Shown here one piece after another: positions 61,105 to 64,000 of a DNA stretch of 64,000 bases (positions within the stretch are counted from its first letter, which is position 1; every line of letters starts with the position of its first letter). The stretch covers positions 124,001-188,000 of the forward strand of contig NZ_JANJGU010000003.1 of assembly GCF_024626525.1 (NCBI RefSeq). Direction: 5' to 3'. The notes under the pieces were generated by a model, which saw nothing but the letters and a program-made list of their open reading frames with translations, did no database searches and was not told the DNA's origin. The position numbers and the translations under genes were made by a program. The stretch comes from Lederbergia panacisoli. Lineage in GTDB: Bacteria > Bacillota > Bacilli > Bacillales > Bacillaceae_C.

Positions 61105-62121
61105 ATGGAACGCTACTCACGGCAAATTTTATTTAAAAAAATTGGTGAAGCAGGGCAAAAGGAAATCTCAAAAAAGCATGCACTTATTCTTGGAATCGGT
61201 GCTTTAGGTACGCATACTTCCGAGACACTCGCTCGCGCTGGCGTCAAAAAACTAACAATTATTGACAGAGATTATGTTGAAATGAGCAATCTTCAAAGAC
61301 AGCATTTATTTACAGAAGAAGATGCAGTCAAAAAGTGGCCGAAAGCGGAAGCCGCAAAAAAAAGATTACAGCAAATTAATAGTGAAGTCGAAATTGAAGC
61401 AATCGTCGCCCAAGCGGATGGAGCGCTGTTGGAAGGCATCATAGAAGACGTTGATTTACTCATTGATGGAACCGATAATTTTGAAACACGCTTTTTACTG
61501 AATGATCTTGCCCATAAGTATCATATCCCTTATATTTTTGGCTCATGTGTCGGGAGTTTCGGGATGGCGTTTACGATTATCCCTGGGGAGACTCCTTGTT
61601 TGCAATGTTTACTAAAAAAATTGCCTTTACAAGGCCAGACATGTGATACAGTGGGAATTATCGCTCCGACGGTTCAAATGGTTACTGCCCATCAAAGTGT
61701 GGAAGCTTTAAAAGTTTTATCTGGAAATAGTGAAGCGGTCCGAAAGACCTTTGTTTCATTTGATCTTTGGGAAAATGAATATGTATCTTTAAAAGCTGGT
61801 GCCTTAAAAGATAAAGCTTGTCTTTCTTGTGGAGAAGAACGTACATATCCTTTTTTACAAGCGGAATCTAACACAAAGGTGGCTGTTTTATGTGGCAGGG
61901 ATACAGTGCAAATTCGACCTGCTGAAGGGGAGCCGCTTTTATTGGAACAGCTTGCGGATAGGTGGCGTTCAGCTGGATACGAAGTCGGAGGGAACGCTTT
62001 CTTACTTTCAATCGTAAAAGAAGGAACACGGATTGTTTTTTTTAAAGACGGCCGCGCTCTCGTTCATGGGACGAAAAATCCGGATGAAGCTAGGAAAATC
62101 TATCACTCTTTAATCGGATAA
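61105..62121 (+). CDS. moeB: Molybdopterin-synthase adenylyltransferase (MoeB/ThiF)
   Basis: 338-residue E1-like enzyme that adenylates the C-terminus of MoaD. Motifs: ILGIGALGTHTSETLARAGV nucleotide loop, RDYVEMSNLQRQHLF, DGTDNFETRFLLND (catalytic Asp), and zinc cysteines in CLQCLLKK and CLSCGEER. The C-terminal ~85 residues do not form a rhodanese domain, unlike some MoeBR proteins. Other cofactor genes (moaA, moaC, moeA) are not in the window. Confidence 0.92.
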   Translation: MERYSRQILFKKIGEAGQKEISKKHALILGIGALGTHTSETLARAGVKKLTIIDRDYVEMSNLQRQHLFTEEDAVKKWPKAEAAKKRLQQINSEVEIEAIVAQADGALLEGIIEDVDLLIDGTDNFETRFLLNDLAHKYHIPYIFGSCVGSFGMAFTIIPGETPCLQCLLKKLPLQGQTCDTVGIIAPTVQMVTAHQSVEALKVLSGNSEAVRKTFVSFDLWENEYVSLKAGALKDKACLSCGEERTYPFLQAESNTKVAVLCGRDTVQIRPAEGEPLLLEQLADRWRSAGYEVGGNAFLLSIVKEGTRIVFFKDGRALVHGTKNPDEARKIYHSLIG

Positions 62122-62135
62122 GAAAGGAGTAGGGT

Positions 62136-62933
62136 ATGGTAAGTTCAACAACGATTGTTTCAATGGTTATTTCTTTTATCATTGCTGTAGGCACACCGAT
62201 ATTTTTGCTCATTTTTTTCAAGAAAAGATACAAGATTTCGCTGATTGTATTGCTAGTCGGAATGGTGACGTTTTTTCTATTTGCCAATGTTTTGGAAGGG
62301 CTATTACACAGCTATGTCCTCGTCTGGAATAAATCTACAAAACAGTTTTTCGAAAATCCGTGGCTTTTCATGTTGTACGGAGGTTTGATGGCGGGAATTT
62401 TTGAGGAGACTGGTAGATTTATAATGATGAAATTTGCTTTGAAAAAGTACCGGGAATGGAAGGACGGACTCTCCTTTGGGCTTGGTCATGGTGGGATGGA
62501 AGCCATCTTACTCGTCGGTGTTAACAGCATTATGATGATTGTTTTTGCTTTTATGATTAATAATGGGACGTTTGAATCGCTATTGATAAACGAACAAACG
62601 AAAGAAGCATTAAGCCCCATCAAGGAACAATTGACGAGTGGCTCGTCATTCATTATTTTGTTAGGTGGAATTGAACGATTAAGTGCACTATCCATTCATT
62701 TAGGACTTTCCATACTTGTAATGTACGGAATCCGAAAACGAAAAATAATTTTTCTTTTTCTAGCGATCCTCATTCACGCTGTCTTTGATTTCCCTGCGGC
62801 ACTTTACCAAGCAGGTGTCATTACAAACATTTATGTAGTCGAACTATTAATTGCCATCATTGCTATTGGTTCAATATATTGGGTTGTAAAATCAAAAATA
62901 TTATTTGAAGATGATAAAAGGGCTGCCGGTTAA
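62136..62933 (+). CDS. YhfC-family intramembrane protease-like protein
   Basis: 265-residue membrane protein with about seven helices of the YhfC/PrsW-like group. The Glu/His motifs within membranes are present: GGLMAGIFEETGRFIMM (EE..R), SFGLGHGGMEAILL (GHGGxE), and a late His in ILIHAVFDFPA. These suggest a metallo- or glutamic-type intramembrane protease, untested here. AAAGGAG precedes the ATG. It follows moeB by 14 bp and may share its transcript; a strong terminator follows. Confidence 0.85.
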   Translation: MVSSTTIVSMVISFIIAVGTPIFLLIFFKKRYKISLIVLLVGMVTFFLFANVLEGLLHSYVLVWNKSTKQFFENPWLFMLYGGLMAGIFEETGRFIMMKFALKKYREWKDGLSFGLGHGGMEAILLVGVNSIMMIVFAFMINNGTFESLLINEQTKEALSPIKEQLTSGSSFIILLGGIERLSALSIHLGLSILVMYGIRKRKIIFLFLAILIHAVFDFPAALYQAGVITNIYVVELLIAIIAIGSIYWVVKSKILFEDDKRAAG

Positions 62934-62950
62934 ATATATGGCAGCCCTTT
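62917..62950. terminator. Bidirectional terminator after yhfC-like gene
   Basis: AAAGGGCTGCC (62917-62927) pairs perfectly with GGCAGCCCTTT (62940-62950). The first arm overlaps the end of the coding sequence. Confidence 0.9.
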
Positions 62951-62959
62951 ATATCAATC

Positions 62960-63286
62960 TTAATGTTCGGTTGTTGCAACAATGACTACTTGCCCTTGAT
63001 CTAATACCTTTTCATATTGCTCCGCTTCCGCTTCTGTCAGACCGACCGCTTCGAACTTAGCGCGAAGCTCATCGCCTCTTTTTCTGAAAACATTGCTGAC
63101 CGAATCGAGAACTCCAAGCTCTCCCACTCCTACTACACCGGTATCTGTAACGTCCGTCAAATCCTTTGAACGTTCTTCATCATGGGCAAACAAATAAATG
63201 TGATCATAATCAAATCCCTGGGTAGTTAACTCATTTATAATGTTTTTTGCCTCTAGACCATTTTCGCAAACTCTGACGGTATTCAT
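62960..63286 (-). CDS. YflT-like general stress protein
   Basis: 108-residue soluble protein of the general stress protein 17M/YflT family: VRVCENGLEAKNIINELTTQGFDYDHIYLFAHDEERS and a Gly-rich middle (DTGVVGVGELGVLDS). Family members are often in the sigma-B regulon; a candidate sigma-B promoter lies upstream. GGGAGGATG precedes the ATG. Molecular function unknown. Confidence 0.88.
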   Translation of the reverse strand: MNTVRVCENGLEAKNIINELTTQGFDYDHIYLFAHDEERSKDLTDVTDTGVVGVGELGVLDSVSNVFRKRGDELRAKFEAVGLTEAEAEQYEKVLDQGQVVIVATTEH

Positions 63287-63330
63287 ATATTACATCCTCC
63301 CTTTCTAGTAAATGAATGGACATTACTTAT

Positions 63331-63356
63331 ATAACCGGTTCGGTTTTAGATGAAAC
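63331..63356 (-). promoter_or_regulatory. Candidate sigma-B promoter of the YflT gene
   Basis: Minus strand GTTTCA, 14-bp spacer, GGTTAT, close to the sigma-B consensus GTTTAA-N12-15-GGGTAT. It lies about 45 bp before the ATG. Confidence 0.6.
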
Positions 63357-63412
63357 ATTTTAAGAGACGTAATAATCATTTAAAAGAAATAGGATACGCT
63401 GATTGGTTTTGA

Positions 63413-63418
63413 TATAAT
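63413..63418 (+). promoter_or_regulatory. -10 box for the oxidoreductase gene
   Basis: TATAAT at 63413-63418, 45 bp before the start; no good -35. Confidence 0.4.
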
Positions 63419-63462
63419 AGATTTGTCAGAAAATAAATTACATTGTGAGAGTGATTTAAACG

Positions 63463-64000
63463 ATGAGTAATGGAGATGGAATGAATTACGCACCAAAAGG
63501 AAAACCAAATCCAGTTGTAAAAGAAGGGGAATTTATTTTTGCAGCAATTGCTTTAGATCACGGACATATTTATGGTCAATGCAATGGATTGATTGAAGCT
63601 GGTGCAACGTTGAAATGGGTGTATGATCCTGATCAAGCTAAGGTAGACCAATTCTTAAACACGTATCCACAAGCTAAACAGGCGAGCACGATTGATGAAA
63701 TTTTAGAAGATAAGGAAGTAAAGCTTGTGGCAGCTGCTGCTGTACCATCAGAGCGAAGTGCTTTAGGCAATCTTGTCATGCGAGCGGGGAAAGACTATTT
63801 TACAGACAAGACCCCATTCACAACATTGGCACAGCTGGAGGAAACAAAGAAGGTCGTTGAAGAAACAGGGCAAAAATATATGGTCTATTACAGTGAGCGA
63901 CTTCATGTAGAAAGTGCCATATTTGCTGGCCAACTGATTGAAGAAGGAGCTATAGGCAGAGTCATCCAAGTGACTGGCTTCGGCCCGCATCGATTAAATG
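63463..64000 (+). CDS. Gfo/Idh/MocA-family oxidoreductase, 3' end outside window
   Basis: NAD(P)-dependent dehydrogenase-like protein, open to the window edge (179 codons visible). The sequence includes EFIFAAIALDHGHIYGQCNG, KWVYDPDQAKVDQFLNTYP, and the Gfo/Idh/MocA stretch DYFTDKTPFTTLAQLEETKK, where the usual catalytic EKP motif is DKT. The Rossmann GxGxxG is not in standard form. Substrate probably a sugar or inositol derivative. ATG 63463 is used; ATG 63481 (MNYAPKGKPNPV), with GGAG 5 bp upstream, is an equally good start. Not a full gene here. Confidence 0.85.
   Translation, partial: MSNGDGMNYAPKGKPNPVVKEGEFIFAAIALDHGHIYGQCNGLIEAGATLKWVYDPDQAKVDQFLNTYPQAKQASTIDEILEDKEVKLVAAAAVPSERSALGNLVMRAGKDYFTDKTPFTTLAQLEETKKVVEETGQKYMVYYSERLHVESAIFAGQLIEEGAIGRVIQVTGFGPHRLN

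Overview
The window looks like a chromosomal segment of a low-GC, endospore-forming Bacillaceae (Bacillus or a close genus). The evidence is AT-rich sequence, strong AGGAGG-type ribosome binding sites, many intrinsic terminators, frequent TTG starts, and typical Bacillus families: BshB2/YojF (bacillithiol), Spo0M-like, YflT, YhfC, YdcF, TxpA-like type I toxins and a yybP-ykoY riboswitch. No rRNA, tRNA or CRISPR array was seen. All calls come from reading the sequence; no database search was run.

Layout. 0-8 kb is metabolism: the end of a PfkB sugar kinase, a phased array of palindromes, a PRK06851-type ATPase-like gene, a GntR/AgaS/class II aldolase amino-sugar operon, and a Kbl plus SDR-type threonine dehydrogenase operon. 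8-17 kb holds an O-methyltransferase, RecQ, a histidine phosphatase that appears to start with ATT, DUF402, NUDIX, HIT and an orphan MraY paralogue. At 17-20 kb a 1,500-bp TnpB-only IS200/IS605-type element sits inside the Walker A motif of a P-loop kinase gene; removing it restores the frame exactly. At 20.2-21.8 kb a manganese riboswitch with a four-arm terminator/antiterminator precedes a 40-aa FbpB-like peptide, a Spo0M-like protein and an EcsC protein rather than a metal exporter. 22-29 kb carries methyltransferase, LysR, NUDIX, GNAT, YjiH and HAD genes, and a decayed type I toxin locus.

29.5-38.8 kb is a four-gene signalling module: PAS-PAS-GGDEF-EAL-PilZ, then REC-PAS-GGDEF-EAL-LuxR, then a HAMP-GAF hybrid kinase with two receivers, then CheR. 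38.8-47.5 kb has a Clp-N/GNAT fusion, a nucleotidyltransferase, two intact TxpA-like toxin/antisense loci, and a two-component system next to an ABC exporter. A 41-bp-period minisatellite then precedes bshB2-yojF and pdxK.

50-64 kb holds a structured leader before rsgA, small-molecule enzymes, a truncated HAD gene followed by a five-copy 52-bp tandem repeat, an ABC-2 exporter operon, Uma2, YdcF, the mobA-moaE-moaD-moeB molybdopterin operon, a YhfC membrane protease-like protein, YflT with a candidate sigma-B promoter, and the start of a Gfo/Idh/MocA oxidoreductase.

The most unusual items are the manganese riboswitch operon, the TnpB element and its altered catalytic site, the paired type I toxin loci with sequestered ribosome binding sites, the GGDEF-EAL-LuxR fusion, the Clp-N/GNAT fusion, and three intergenic repeat arrays whose spacings are close to whole helical turns.
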